Shown here: positions 44,365-52,607 of the stretch, piece after piece
How the letters are laid out: each line of letters opens with the position of its first letter
Numbering within the stretch: position 1 is the stretch's first letter
Assembly (NCBI GenBank): GCA_003223395.1
Contig: QHUZ01000029.1
Span: 1 to 57,543, forward strand
Reading direction: 5' to 3'
Length of the DNA stretch: 57,543 nucleotides
Source of the DNA: Gemmatimonadota bacterium
Lineage (GTDB): Bacteria > Gemmatimonadota > Gemmatimonadetes > Gemmatimonadales > GWC2-71-9
Made by a program: the position numbers and the translations under genes
The notes under the pieces: generated by a model
What the model saw: only the letters and a program-made list of their open reading frames with translations
Database searches by the model: none
Told to the model about the DNA's origin: nothing

Positions 44365-46390
44365 CGTCCTGCTGCTGGCGGCGCTGCTCGCGGCCCGGCC
44401 GGTGCTCGCGCAGCAAGGCGCCGCCGCCGATGAAACGACCGTGGGTGTGCTCGCCGGGCTGCTCGCGGCTGCTGATGCTCGGCGCTTCGATCTCGCCGCG
44501 CTCCGCGAGGGGCTGAGCCACGCGAATCCTGCGGTGCGGCGTCAGGCCGCGCTGGCGGCCGGACGCATCGGCGACGCCGCCGCGATCGACCTCTTACTTC
44601 CGGTGCTCAACGATTCGATGCCCACGGTCCAGGCGGCCGTGGCGTTCGCGCTCGGCCTGCTCAAGGACGCACGCGCCATCCCCTTGCTGCTGGAAAAGAT
44701 CCGCGCCGTGTCGTCGACCGAGCAGGCCGCGCCGCAGCTCGAGGCCGTAACGGCGATCGCCAAGATCGGCGGCGACGCGGGCGCGCGCGCCCTGATCGAT
44801 ATCCTCGCGTCGGGATCGCCAGGCTCCGCGACACCGGTCGTGAACGCCGCACTGCTCGAATCGTGGCGGCTCGGCACCGCTCGCGCCCCTGTCGCGGAGC
44901 TGGTGCGCTTCACCGATGCCGTCGACGCGGCGACACGTTGGCGCGCGCTCTTCTCGCTCGCGCGCCTGCGCGCGGCTCCCGGCGCCGCCCCCCTCATTCG
45001 GGCGCTCAGCGATCCGGACGCGCAAACGCGCACCGTCGCCGCGCGGGGGATCGGAAAGGCGCTGCTCGACAGCGCGCGCCTTGACCCGCGCGGGGCCGTC
45101 GCCGGACTGCGCCGGTTGCTCAATGACCCCGACGCGCATATCCGCATCAATGCGCTGCGCGCGCTCGCGTCGTTCCGTGATTCCACGGTCGCCGGCGCCA
45201 TCGTGCCGCTCGTCGCGGATCGCGACATCGGCGTCGCGGTGCAGGCCGAGACCACGTTGGGAGTCGTGCGGGGCAGCGCGGCACTCGCGGCCCTACGTCC
45301 CCGGCTCACGAGCAGCGTCTTTGCGCTCAAGCGCCAGGCGCTCATTGCCGTGGCGCAGGCCGACAGCAGCACCGGTGTCGCTGCGGCCGTCGCCGTGGGC
45401 AACGACGGCGATTGGCGCTGGCGCCTCGTCGCCGCGGAGGCGTTCGACGCCGCCCGCGCGCGCGATCGCTTGGAAGGACAGCTCACCGACCCCGACGGCC
45501 GGGTGGTGGCGCGGGCGTTGCAAGCGCTCCAGCGTATCGTGCCCCCCCCGGAGGATTCGGCACTGCTCGCCCGCGCGCGCGTCCTGCTCCGCCATAGCGA
45601 TCCGGCGGTGCGCAGCGTCGCGGCCGAACTCCTGGCACGCCATCCCACCGAGGACGACGTCGACCTCCTCGTGACTGCATACGACCGTGCCGACCGCGAT
45701 CCGTTCAACGATGCCCGCCTGTCGGCGGTCTCCGCGCTTGGTGCCATCGCCGCGTCGTCGCCGACCGCCCGCCTCCGTGTCGTGACGCGGTTCGTGTCGG
45801 CGACGCCCCGACCCGACGACTATCTCGTGCGGCGCCTCGCCGCCGACACGCTCCCCGACACGCGTGAGGCGTGGGGTCCGGTCCTGCCCATCGCGACCGG
45901 TCGCACGCTCGCCGACTATCGCGATGTCGCGCGGCGCTGGTTGGCGCCCGCCCTCGCAGGTACCAACCCGCATGTGATCCTGGAGACGGATCGCGGAACG
46001 CTCGATATCGAGCTGCTGGCTGCCGAGGCGCCGCTCACGGTCGCGGTGATCATCGACCTCGTGAATCGCCGCTATTTCGACGGCACGCGCTGGCATCGTG
46101 TGGTGCCGAACTTCGTCGTGCAGGACGGCGATCCCCGCGGTGACGGCTGGGGCGGCCCGGGATTCGCGATTCGCGACGAGATCAATCCCGTGCGCTATGA
46201 AACGGGCACCGTGGGCATGGCGCTCTCCGGACCGAACACCGGAGGCAGCCAGTATTTCATTACGCATTCCGCGCAGCCGCACCTGGACGGCATCTATACG
46301 ATCTTTGGTCGTGTCGTCGGCGGCGCGAGCGGCGCTGCGGTGCTGAACGCGATCGGGCAGGGCGATCGCATCCGGAGCATTCATCGATGA
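44324..46390 (+). CDS. Exported HEAT-repeat / cyclophilin fusion
   Basis: 688 residues. A signal peptide (to about LAQQ, residue 31) is followed by HEAT-type helical repeats over about 40-540 (for example NPAVRRQAALAAGRIGD and HIRINALRALAS) and a C-terminal cyclophilin peptidyl-prolyl isomerase domain (ILETDRGTLDIELLAAEAP ... WHRVVPNFVVQDGDPRGDG ... NTGGSQYFITHS). The enzyme would act on proline bonds of proteins in the periplasm, with HEAT repeats probably binding clients. GTG start at 44324; it overlaps the thioesterase and ends in a 4-bp overlap with the next gene. Confidence 0.9.
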   Translation: MSCSKPRQTRFVSSVLLLAALLAARPVLAQQGAAADETTVGVLAGLLAAADARRFDLAALREGLSHANPAVRRQAALAAGRIGDAAAIDLLLPVLNDSMPTVQAAVAFALGLLKDARAIPLLLEKIRAVSSTEQAAPQLEAVTAIAKIGGDAGARALIDILASGSPGSATPVVNAALLESWRLGTARAPVAELVRFTDAVDAATRWRALFSLARLRAAPGAAPLIRALSDPDAQTRTVAARGIGKALLDSARLDPRGAVAGLRRLLNDPDAHIRINALRALASFRDSTVAGAIVPLVADRDIGVAVQAETTLGVVRGSAALAALRPRLTSSVFALKRQALIAVAQADSSTGVAAAVAVGNDGDWRWRLVAAEAFDAARARDRLEGQLTDPDGRVVARALQALQRIVPPPEDSALLARARVLLRHSDPAVRSVAAELLARHPTEDDVDLLVTAYDRADRDPFNDARLSAVSALGAIAASSPTARLRVVTRFVSATPRPDDYLVRRLAADTLPDTREAWGPVLPIATGRTLADYRDVARRWLAPALAGTNPHVILETDRGTLDIELLAAEAPLTVAVIIDLVNRRYFDGTRWHRVVPNFVVQDGDPRGDGWGGPGFAIRDEINPVRYETGTVGMALSGPNTGGSQYFITHSAQPHLDGIYTIFGRVVGGASGAAVLNAIGQGDRIRSIHR

Positions 46391-49233
46391 AGAGCTGGGC
46401 CTGTGCCATCGCGTTGACGCTGGCGTGCGCTTCCTCACTGTCCGGCCAGTACGGCTACTTCGGGCAAAACAAGATTCAATACCGCCGTTTCGATTGGCGC
46501 GTGCTGCGCGGCGAGCACGTGGATCTCTACTACTATCCTGAAGAAGAAGAGCTGGGCCGCGTCGCGCTGGCATACGCGGAGGAGAGCTACGACGCGCTCG
46601 AGCGGCGCTTCAACCACGCCGTCACCCGGCGCATCCCGCTGATCGTCTACGCGTCCCACAGCGATTTCGAGCAGACCAACATCCTGCCGTTCATTCCGCC
46701 TGAAGGCTTGTTGGGTGTGACCGAGTTTTTGAAGCGTCGCGTCGCACTGCCGTTTCGCGGCAGCTACGCCGAATTCCGGCATACGATCCGTCACGAGCTG
46801 GTGCACGTCTTCCAGCTGAGCCTCGCGTCACAAACGTTCGGACGGTACCCGCGCTTCCGGCAGGCTGGGGTGCCGCTGTGGTGGAGTGAAGGGTTGGCGG
46901 AGTTCTTCTCCGCGGGTGAGGACAGCCGCGACGAGATGGTGCTGCGCGACATGACGATCGCGGGCCGCTTGCCCTCGTTGCCCGACTTGACCTACGCGTA
47001 CGGCGGGCTGGTCTATCCCGTCGGCGGCAGCATTCACCACTTCCTGGCCGAACGCTACGGCGAGTGGCGCCTCCTCGAGCTGTACAGCGACATCTGGAAG
47101 TACTCGAGCTTCGACCGCGCGCTTGCCGGCATCTACGGCCGCACGATCGACCAGCTGTCGGACGAATGGCAATACTGGATGCGCCAGCACTACTATCCTG
47201 CCGTCACCACCCAGCCACCGCTCGCGATCACGGCGCGCAAGCTCACCGAGCTTGGGATCAAGCCGACGGCGTATCGGCTCCCCGGCGATTCCGCGCCCTC
47301 ATTCCTCTTCTTCTCACCCGCGAGTGGCTATACCACGATCTACACGCAGACCCTCAGCGGGAGAGGCCGGCGGCAGGTGGTGCAGGGCGAGCGCAACGAG
47401 CAGTTCGAATCGTTCCACTTCTTCGAGTCGCGGATCGACGTGAACCCGCACGGCGTCGCGACCTTCAGCAGCAAGTACGCCGAGCGCGACGCGCTGTTTT
47501 TCTGGGACTTGCAGAAAGGCAAGGTCGTCGGCCGCTATCAGTTCGCCGAGCTCGTCTCGATTCTCTCCCCGGCCTGGGCGCCTGACGGCAAGAGTGTCGT
47601 GTTCAGCGGCCTGTCGGAGTCCGGCTATTCGGATCTCTACCGGCTGTGGCTCGCCGATCCCGGTGACTCGTTGCGTGCCGGGCGCCTCGAGCGCCTTACC
47701 TCGGATCGGTACGAAGATCTCGATCCGACCATCAGCCCGGACGGGCGGACCGTCGTCTTTTCGTCCGATCGCACACCCTTCGGCCGGACCGGCGCACATA
47801 ATCTGTTCGCGCTCGATCTCCCCACCGGCAGGGTCCGCTATCTGACCTACGGCGACTGGCGTGACGAATCCCCGCGCTGGGGCGAAGGCCGCATCTACTT
47901 CGCCTCCGACCGCGACGGGACGTTCCAGGTGTATTCGATCGATTCGGCGGGCACGGGGCGGCGCGAGACGCGAACACTCAATGGCGCGTTCGACCCGCAA
48001 TGGGTGCCGGGCACACAGGGTGGCTTGCTGTTCGGCGGATTTGCCGATCTCAGCTTCAATATCTATGTCGCGCCGCCGCTGCACGACGGGGCCGGCACAT
48101 TCACGCTCGCCAACGCAGATAGCCTCCCGGCCGCGGCGTGGACGTGGGGGGAGCTGTCGCACCCGCAGTACGCGCGCACCGACGGGGCCCCGTACGAGCG
48201 GAAATTCAGTCTCGACTTCGCCGCGGGCGATGCCGCCGTCGCCCCCGGGATCGGCTCGGCGCAGGGCGCGGTCTTCGTGTTCAGCGACCTCCTGTCCGAC
48301 CACCAGGTCTTCTTCTCGCTGACGTCGTTTCAGAACGCCGGCTTTGGGAGCCTGGTCGATAACATCAGCGGGTCCGTGTTCTACCTGAATCAGTCGCGGC
48401 GCATCAACTGGGGCGCCGGGGCGTTCCGCCAGCGCGGCCTGTTCTACGAGGGTGACTTCAATTCGCTGTTCGAAGAACGGTCCTACGGCATGTTCGCGCA
48501 GGTCCGGTATCCGCTCACGCGCTTCCGCCGGATCGTGGGCGAGTATCGCCTGGAGCGTTCGGATCGTCTCGACATCCGCACCGACGACGTGACCGAGCCG
48601 CGCCGCATCGGCTGGCTGGCGTCGAACTATCTGACGTACGTGAAAGACAACACGCTCTGGCTGCCGACCGGCCCGATCGACGGTGAGCGCTACAATTTCA
48701 CGACCGGGCTCGTGAACGATCTGAGTCACGGCCGGTTCGACTCGTGGCTCGTGTCGGCGGACTGGCGCAAGTACGTGCGGACGTCGCAGCACAGCGCCGT
48801 CGCGCTGCGCATCCAGGGCTACGCCGCGGGCGGCGAGCGGCCGCGGCGCATCAGCATCGCCGGCTCGTGGGGCTTGCGCGGCTATCCGCAGTACGGCTAC
48901 GTGGCCGGCACGCGCGCCTGGCTCGTGAACGCCGAGTACCGGTTCCCGATTCTCGACTTCCTGACCATCGGTTTCCCATTCGGGGCGGCGCGGTTTCCGG
49001 GCGTGCAGGGCGCGCTCTTCGTCGATTACGGGCGCGCGTGGTCGAAGACGACGACCGGCCGCGGCGTCCTCGGTTCGAGCGGACTCGGACTGCGCATGCC
49101 GATCGGCCCGCCGCTCGTGTTGCGACTCGACATCGGCTATCGACTTGGAACGACGGATCTCGACGCGTACGGATTGCCGGCGAGCACCCACAATCGTCGG
49201 TTCGTCGACTTCTTCTTCGGCTTCAACTATTGA
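46387..49233 (+). CDS. Gluzincin peptidase / TolB-type propeller / outer-membrane barrel fusion
   Basis: 948 residues with a signal peptide (to about SSLSGQ). Residues ~35-280 are a peptidase-MA-type gluzincin domain: HELVH at 136-140 and Glu168 in SEGLAEF as third zinc ligand. A six- or seven-bladed TolB-like propeller follows (~290-570; ISPDGRTVVFSSDR and WAPDGKSVVFSG repeats). The last ~350 residues form a beta-barrel of surface-antigen/Omp85 type ending in aromatic FFFGFNY, the usual insertion signal. The peptidase and propeller would be periplasmic on an outer-membrane barrel. Confidence 0.88.
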   Translation: MKSWACAIALTLACASSLSGQYGYFGQNKIQYRRFDWRVLRGEHVDLYYYPEEEELGRVALAYAEESYDALERRFNHAVTRRIPLIVYASHSDFEQTNILPFIPPEGLLGVTEFLKRRVALPFRGSYAEFRHTIRHELVHVFQLSLASQTFGRYPRFRQAGVPLWWSEGLAEFFSAGEDSRDEMVLRDMTIAGRLPSLPDLTYAYGGLVYPVGGSIHHFLAERYGEWRLLELYSDIWKYSSFDRALAGIYGRTIDQLSDEWQYWMRQHYYPAVTTQPPLAITARKLTELGIKPTAYRLPGDSAPSFLFFSPASGYTTIYTQTLSGRGRRQVVQGERNEQFESFHFFESRIDVNPHGVATFSSKYAERDALFFWDLQKGKVVGRYQFAELVSILSPAWAPDGKSVVFSGLSESGYSDLYRLWLADPGDSLRAGRLERLTSDRYEDLDPTISPDGRTVVFSSDRTPFGRTGAHNLFALDLPTGRVRYLTYGDWRDESPRWGEGRIYFASDRDGTFQVYSIDSAGTGRRETRTLNGAFDPQWVPGTQGGLLFGGFADLSFNIYVAPPLHDGAGTFTLANADSLPAAAWTWGELSHPQYARTDGAPYERKFSLDFAAGDAAVAPGIGSAQGAVFVFSDLLSDHQVFFSLTSFQNAGFGSLVDNISGSVFYLNQSRRINWGAGAFRQRGLFYEGDFNSLFEERSYGMFAQVRYPLTRFRRIVGEYRLERSDRLDIRTDDVTEPRRIGWLASNYLTYVKDNTLWLPTGPIDGERYNFTTGLVNDLSHGRFDSWLVSADWRKYVRTSQHSAVALRIQGYAAGGERPRRISIAGSWGLRGYPQYGYVAGTRAWLVNAEYRFPILDFLTIGFPFGAARFPGVQGALFVDYGRAWSKTTTGRGVLGSSGLGLRMPIGPPLVLRLDIGYRLGTTDLDAYGLPASTHNRRFVDFFFGFNY

Positions 49234-49949
49234 CCCGGCGACGCTCTGTTTCCTACATTGCCGCCTGTACGTTGCTCGCGGCGTGCCCGCGTCATCCACC
49301 GGCGCCGCTCGTGCCGATGCCCCTGGCACCGGTGAATCGTGACAGCGCGGTGCAGTGGAGCCGGAGGACATTGCCGCGCGCGGCTGCGCTGATTCGATTT
49401 CGCTGGCGATATCAGGACGAGCGAGTCAAATACGCGGGGCGCGGATCCGTGCGAATCGCGCCGCGCGATTCGCTGCGATTCGACTACGCGGGGCCGTTCA
49501 ACTGGGGAAGCGGGGCGGCCGTCGTGATCGGCGATTCCGTGCGGTGGGCCGATCCGGAGAAGAACTTTCGATCGCTGGTCCCGGCGATCCCGATGCTCTG
49601 GGCGTCATTCGCGATGGTGCGGCCGCCCGCGGACGACGCGAACGTGCTGGGCACGCAGATCGTGGATTCGGTGACGCACCAGCGCCGCGTCGTGTGGCGG
49701 TTTGCTCAGGCCGAGGATACGCTCGACTATGTTGTGACCGACAGCGCGGGTCGCGAGTCGATGCTAGAGGCCGAATGGCGGCGGCGGGGAAGAGTGGTAG
49801 CGCGGAGCCGTGCCAAGCTCGACGCATTACAGCGGCCCGCGAGTGCGCGCGTCGACTTTCCGGAGGGGCCGGCCAGATTTGAGCTCACGGTTGGTATGGT
49901 TGATACCGCGGCGGTCATTCCACCGGCTGTTTGGCGCAGTCCTCATTAG
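49230..49949 (+). CDS. Putative lipoprotein (DUF4292/LolB-like candidate)
   Basis: 239 residues from TTG 49230, which overlaps the upstream stop (TTGA) and gives MTRRRSVSYIAACTLLAAC, a lipoprotein signal with lipidated Cys19. The mature region has FRWRYQDERVKYAGRGSVRIAPRDSLRFDYAGPF, a beta-rich pattern like LolA/LolB-fold proteins that carry or tether lipoproteins. The match is tentative. Lies in a row of envelope genes with lptE. Confidence 0.75.
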   Translation: MTRRRSVSYIAACTLLAACPRHPPAPLVPMPLAPVNRDSAVQWSRRTLPRAAALIRFRWRYQDERVKYAGRGSVRIAPRDSLRFDYAGPFNWGSGAAVVIGDSVRWADPEKNFRSLVPAIPMLWASFAMVRPPADDANVLGTQIVDSVTHQRRVVWRFAQAEDTLDYVVTDSAGRESMLEAEWRRRGRVVARSRAKLDALQRPASARVDFPEGPARFELTVGMVDTAAVIPPAVWRSPH

Positions 49950-50415
49950 TGCGTCGAGCCTGTGGCTCGCGGGCTGCCCGTATGGATTTCAAGGCGGCAC
50001 ACTCCCCAACGTCAAAACCGTCGCCATCCTGCCGTTCGACAACGACACCCCCGAGCCGCGCCTGACCGCAGAAGTGAGCGAGGCCGTTCGCCAGGCGCTC
50101 GAAGGGCGCCTCGGACTGCGCGTGGCGACCGAGGCAACGGCGGACGCGATCGTCCGCGGCCGGGTCGTGCGCTACGATCCCGACGTGCCGCAGAGTGTGC
50201 TGGCGGGCGTGGGGCAGGCGACGGTGACGAAACGCAAAGTGCAGATCATCGTCGATGTCGAGATCGTCAACCAGCGTGAAGGCACGACCGTGTGGAAGCG
50301 GCAGGGTCTCTCCGTGGACGGCGACTACGCCCCGCCGGCGGAAGCGGACGGCCGTAAAGCCGCGCTCGCCAAGCTCGTGCAGCAGATCGTCGACGGAGCG
50401 CAGTCACAATGGTGA
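49900..50415 (+). CDS. lptE: LPS-assembly lipoprotein LptE-like
   Basis: 171 residues if it starts at TTG 49900, giving a lipoprotein signal ending LAGC (Cys26). YGFQGGTLPNVKTVAILPFDNDTPEPRLTAEVSEAVRQAL is the LptE pattern; LptE plugs the LptD barrel that inserts LPS. A TTG at 49891 is also possible. No ATG or GTG gives a proper signal peptide. LptD is not in the window. Confidence 0.8.
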   Translation: MIPRRSFHRLFGAVLISASSLWLAGCPYGFQGGTLPNVKTVAILPFDNDTPEPRLTAEVSEAVRQALEGRLGLRVATEATADAIVRGRVVRYDPDVPQSVLAGVGQATVTKRKVQIIVDVEIVNQREGTTVWKRQGLSVDGDYAPPAEADGRKAALAKLVQQIVDGAQSQW

Positions 50416-50783
50416 GGTTCCTCGCAGCGCGCCGCGGCGCCAGCTCGAGCGGCTGCCTGCTCTCGCTCCTGATCGTCGTCGCGGTGCTGTACTACGGGGT
50501 GAACATCGGCGAGGTCTACTTCCGGTACTATCGGCTGCTCGATGAAATGCAGACGGAAACCCGCATCGCGTCCGGACTCGACGATGGGACGATCCGGCGC
50601 CGCATCCAGGCCGCGATCGAAGAGATCGGCCTTCCCGATTCCGCGGGGAGCCGCCAGCTCCAGATCCGTCGCACGTCGCAGCCGCGCGAGATCGTCATCG
50701 AGACGCGCTACAGCGAATCGGTCTCGCTGCCCTTCTTCAATCACAGCTTCAACTTCCACCCCAGAGCCTCGCAGCCGCTCTGA
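50409..50783 (+). CDS. Small single-span membrane protein of unknown function (DUF4845-like)
   Basis: 124 residues. One membrane segment near residues 16-34 ([17 protein letters not shown]), then about 90 extracytoplasmic residues with alpha/beta character. It overlaps lptE by 7 bp and the next gene by a CTGA junction. Sequence features resemble small DUF4845-type proteins only loosely. No function can be assigned. Confidence 0.65.
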   Translation: MVRFLAARRGASSSGCLLSLLIVVAVLYYGVNIGEVYFRYYRLLDEMQTETRIASGLDDGTIRRRIQAAIEEIGLPDSAGSRQLQIRRTSQPREIVIETRYSESVSLPFFNHSFNFHPRASQPL

Positions 50784-51250
50784 ACACGGCCGCGAAGGTC
50801 CGGACGCCCGAGGCCGCCGCAACGTGGCGCGCCACTCAGGGCCGGGTTGTTTTCACCAACGGCGTGTTTGATCTGCTCCATACGGGACACGTCGCACTAC
50901 TCGAGGCGGCGCGCGCCGAGGGCGACGCCCTCGTCGTCGGGGTCAACAGCGACGCGTCGGCGCGGCGCCTGGGCAAAGGGCCCGACCGGCCCATCGTCGC
51001 CGAGGCTGAACGGGCGCGCCTGCTGGCGGCGCTGGCTGCGGTCGATTGCGTGGTGCTGTTCGACGAGGACACGCCGCTCGCGCTGATCCAGCTCCTGCGT
51101 CCCGCTGTGCTGGTGAAAGGCGCCGATTACGCGCACGACGCCATCGTCGGCGCGAAGGAAGTGGAAGGGTGGGGGGGCCGGGTTGTGCGCGTGCCGCTCG
51201 TCACGGACAAGTCCACGACGAAGCTGCTCGAGCGGCTGCGGGGCGGATGA
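50780..51250 (+). CDS. Heptose-1-phosphate adenylyltransferase-like (RfaE2), probable CTG start
   Basis: 156 residues if started at CTG 50780. It belongs to the nucleotidyltransferase family with FDLLHTGHV (HxGH) and [11 protein letters not shown], as in the adenylyl domain of RfaE/HldE making ADP-heptose for LPS. The conserved strand [11 protein letters not shown] lies before the first GTG (50864), and no ATG, GTG or TTG precedes it in frame. CTG 50780 overlaps the upstream stop as CTGA. Starting at 50864 would drop FTNG, which is needed for nucleotide binding. Substrate could be another sugar phosphate. Confidence 0.87.
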   Translation: MNTAAKVRTPEAAATWRATQGRVVFTNGVFDLLHTGHVALLEAARAEGDALVVGVNSDASARRLGKGPDRPIVAEAERARLLAALAAVDCVVLFDEDTPLALIQLLRPAVLVKGADYAHDAIVGAKEVEGWGGRVVRVPLVTDKSTTKLLERLRGG

Positions 51251-51852
51251 AGCTGATCGTCGGCACGCGCAGCCCCGGGAAGACGCGGGAGATTCGCGAG
51301 CTGTTTGCCGGCCTGCCGTTTGACGTGTCGTTTCCCGCCGACCGGCTCCTCCAGCCGCTGCCGGAAGAAGCCGATCTCGAGCGCAGCACGAGCTATGTCG
51401 AGAATGCGGTCTCCAAGGCGCGATACTACGCGGCGCGCAGCGGCCTGCCGGCGGTATCCGATGACTCCGGCATCGAAGTGGACGCGCTCGGCGGGGCGCC
51501 GGGTCCACGCTCCGCGCGCTGGTCGGCGACCGGCACCGATGCCGAAAACAACACCTTGCTGCTCGAGCAGTTGGCGGGTCTCCCGGCTGACAAGCGCACG
51601 GCGCATTACCGCTGCATCGTGGCATTTCTCGCGACGCCGAGCAGCGTCCCGGAGATCGTCGAAGCGACGTGCGATGGGGTGATCCTGACGGAGCCGCGCG
51701 GCACGGGGGGCTTTGGCTACGATCCGCTGTTCTATTCGGAAGAGCTCCACATGACCTTCGGTGAGGCTCCCCCCGCCGCGAAGCATCGCGTCTCGCACCG
51801 CGGCCGGGCCTTTCGCGCCTTGATTGAAGTGCTGTTACGCCGTTCTACGTAG
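51247..51852 (+). CDS. rdgB: XTP/dITP diphosphatase (RdgB/HAM1)
   Basis: 201 residues. It removes non-canonical purine nucleotides. Family marks: [26 protein letters not shown] and [11 protein letters not shown] 51247 overlaps the upstream stop (ATGA). The stop is followed at once by a T-rich 14-nt tandem array and tRNA-Pro. Confidence 0.95.
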   Translation: MKLIVGTRSPGKTREIRELFAGLPFDVSFPADRLLQPLPEEADLERSTSYVENAVSKARYYAARSGLPAVSDDSGIEVDALGGAPGPRSARWSATGTDAENNTLLLEQLAGLPADKRTAHYRCIVAFLATPSSVPEIVEATCDGVILTEPRGTGGFGYDPLFYSEELHMTFGEAPPAAKHRVSHRGRAFRALIEVLLRRST

Positions 51853-51964
51853 TTGTTGTTTTGTCGTTGTTGTTTTGCAGTTGTTGTTTTGCAGTTTTTG
51901 TTTTACGTATTCTTCTTGACGTAGTTATCTTGACGCAGTTTGTTCGACGCCTTTTTTTGACGTC
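51851..51964. repeat. T-rich 14-nt tandem array between rdgB and tRNA-Pro
   Basis: Eight units of 14 nt (one of 13), beginning AGTTGTTGTTTTGT, CGTTGTTGTTTTGC, AGTTGTTGTTTTGC, AGTTTTTGTTTTAC, then GTATTCTTCTTGAC, GTAGTTATCTTGAC, GCAGTTTGTTCGAC. Similarity decays along the array. Composition is strongly AT-rich against the surrounding GC-rich DNA, and four units end in TTGAC or TCGAC. Confidence 0.85.
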
Positions 51965-51977
51965 TTCGTTAGTTAGC

Positions 51978-52051
51978 CGGGGTGTGGCGCAGTCCGGTAG
52001 CGCGCCTGGTTTGGGACCAGGAGGTCGCGGGTTCGAATCCCGCCGCCCCGA
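51978..52051 (+). tRNA. tRNA-Pro (anticodon TGG)
   Basis: A 74-nt cloverleaf: acceptor CGGGGTG/CGCCCCG, D arm GCGC/GCGC, anticodon stem CCTGG/CCAGG with loop TTTGGGA, variable AGGTC, T arm GCGGG TTCGAAT CCCGC and discriminator A. CCA is not encoded. It ends one base before the stop of the convergent response regulator. Confidence 0.95.
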
Positions 52052-52052
52052 T

Positions 52053-52607
52053 TCACCCGTCCACCTGCGCTCGCAGGTACTTCTCGTAGCAATCCTCGCA
52101 GACGCCGTGGCTGAACCGCGCCGCTGAGCGCTGCTCGACATAGCGCTCCAGCGGGGTCCAGGCGCCGTCGGTGTCGCGAATGCGCTTGCAATAGCTGCAC
52201 ATCGCGAGCAGCCCTTCCAGCGTCATCAGCTCCTCGCGCAAGCCCAGGATGCGCTCGGCGACGTTGAGACGCGCGACCAGCTCTTCGGGGATGATCGGCT
52301 TCGTGATGAAATCGTCCACGCCGGCCTGCATCGCCTCGAGAAAGTTCCCCAATCCGGTGCGGATCGTCTGCATCATGAAGTAGGTGTATGGGCCGGGAGG
52401 ACGCGAGCGGATCTTGCGGCACAGCTCGATGCCGTCCATCGCCGGCATCAGCCAGTCGGAAACGATCACGCGATGGTGGGCGACCAGCCACAATCCCCAC
52501 GCGTCGACGCCGTTGTCCACCGCCGTGACCTCGTGACCCTGCGCGGTGAGGATTGCGGTCAGCGTCTGTCCGGCGACGGCGTCATCTTCGGCGAGCAGAA
52601 TTCGCAT
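52053..52607 (-). CDS. Response regulator with C-terminal CxxC...HGxCxxC domain, copy A
   Basis: 184 residues. Receiver domain with phosphoacceptor D51 in IVSDWLMP, T81 and K103 (FITKP), then a linker helix and a C-terminal Cys4/His motif: Cys137, Cys140 (CSYCKRIRD), His167, Cys170, Cys173 (SHGVCEDC). The motif is found fused to PAS, GAF or REC domains in many bacteria and probably binds a metal or senses redox state. Its start overlaps the hybrid kinase stop, so the two are coupled. Copy B at 56241 matches residue for residue at these positions. Confidence 0.92.
   Translation of the reverse strand: MRILLAEDDAVAGQTLTAILTAQGHEVTAVDNGVDAWGLWLVAHHRVIVSDWLMPAMDGIELCRKIRSRPPGPYTYFMMQTIRTGLGNFLEAMQAGVDDFITKPIIPEELVARLNVAERILGLREELMTLEGLLAMCSYCKRIRDTDGAWTPLERYVEQRSAARFSHGVCEDCYEKYLRAQVDG

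Noticed and set aside
47314-49371. Antisense open frame of about 685 codons opposite the barrel gene
   Set aside because: Composition typical of a GC-rich shadow and no start context.
51851-51964. CRISPR array
   Set aside because: Units are contiguous 14-mers without spacers and decay along the array.
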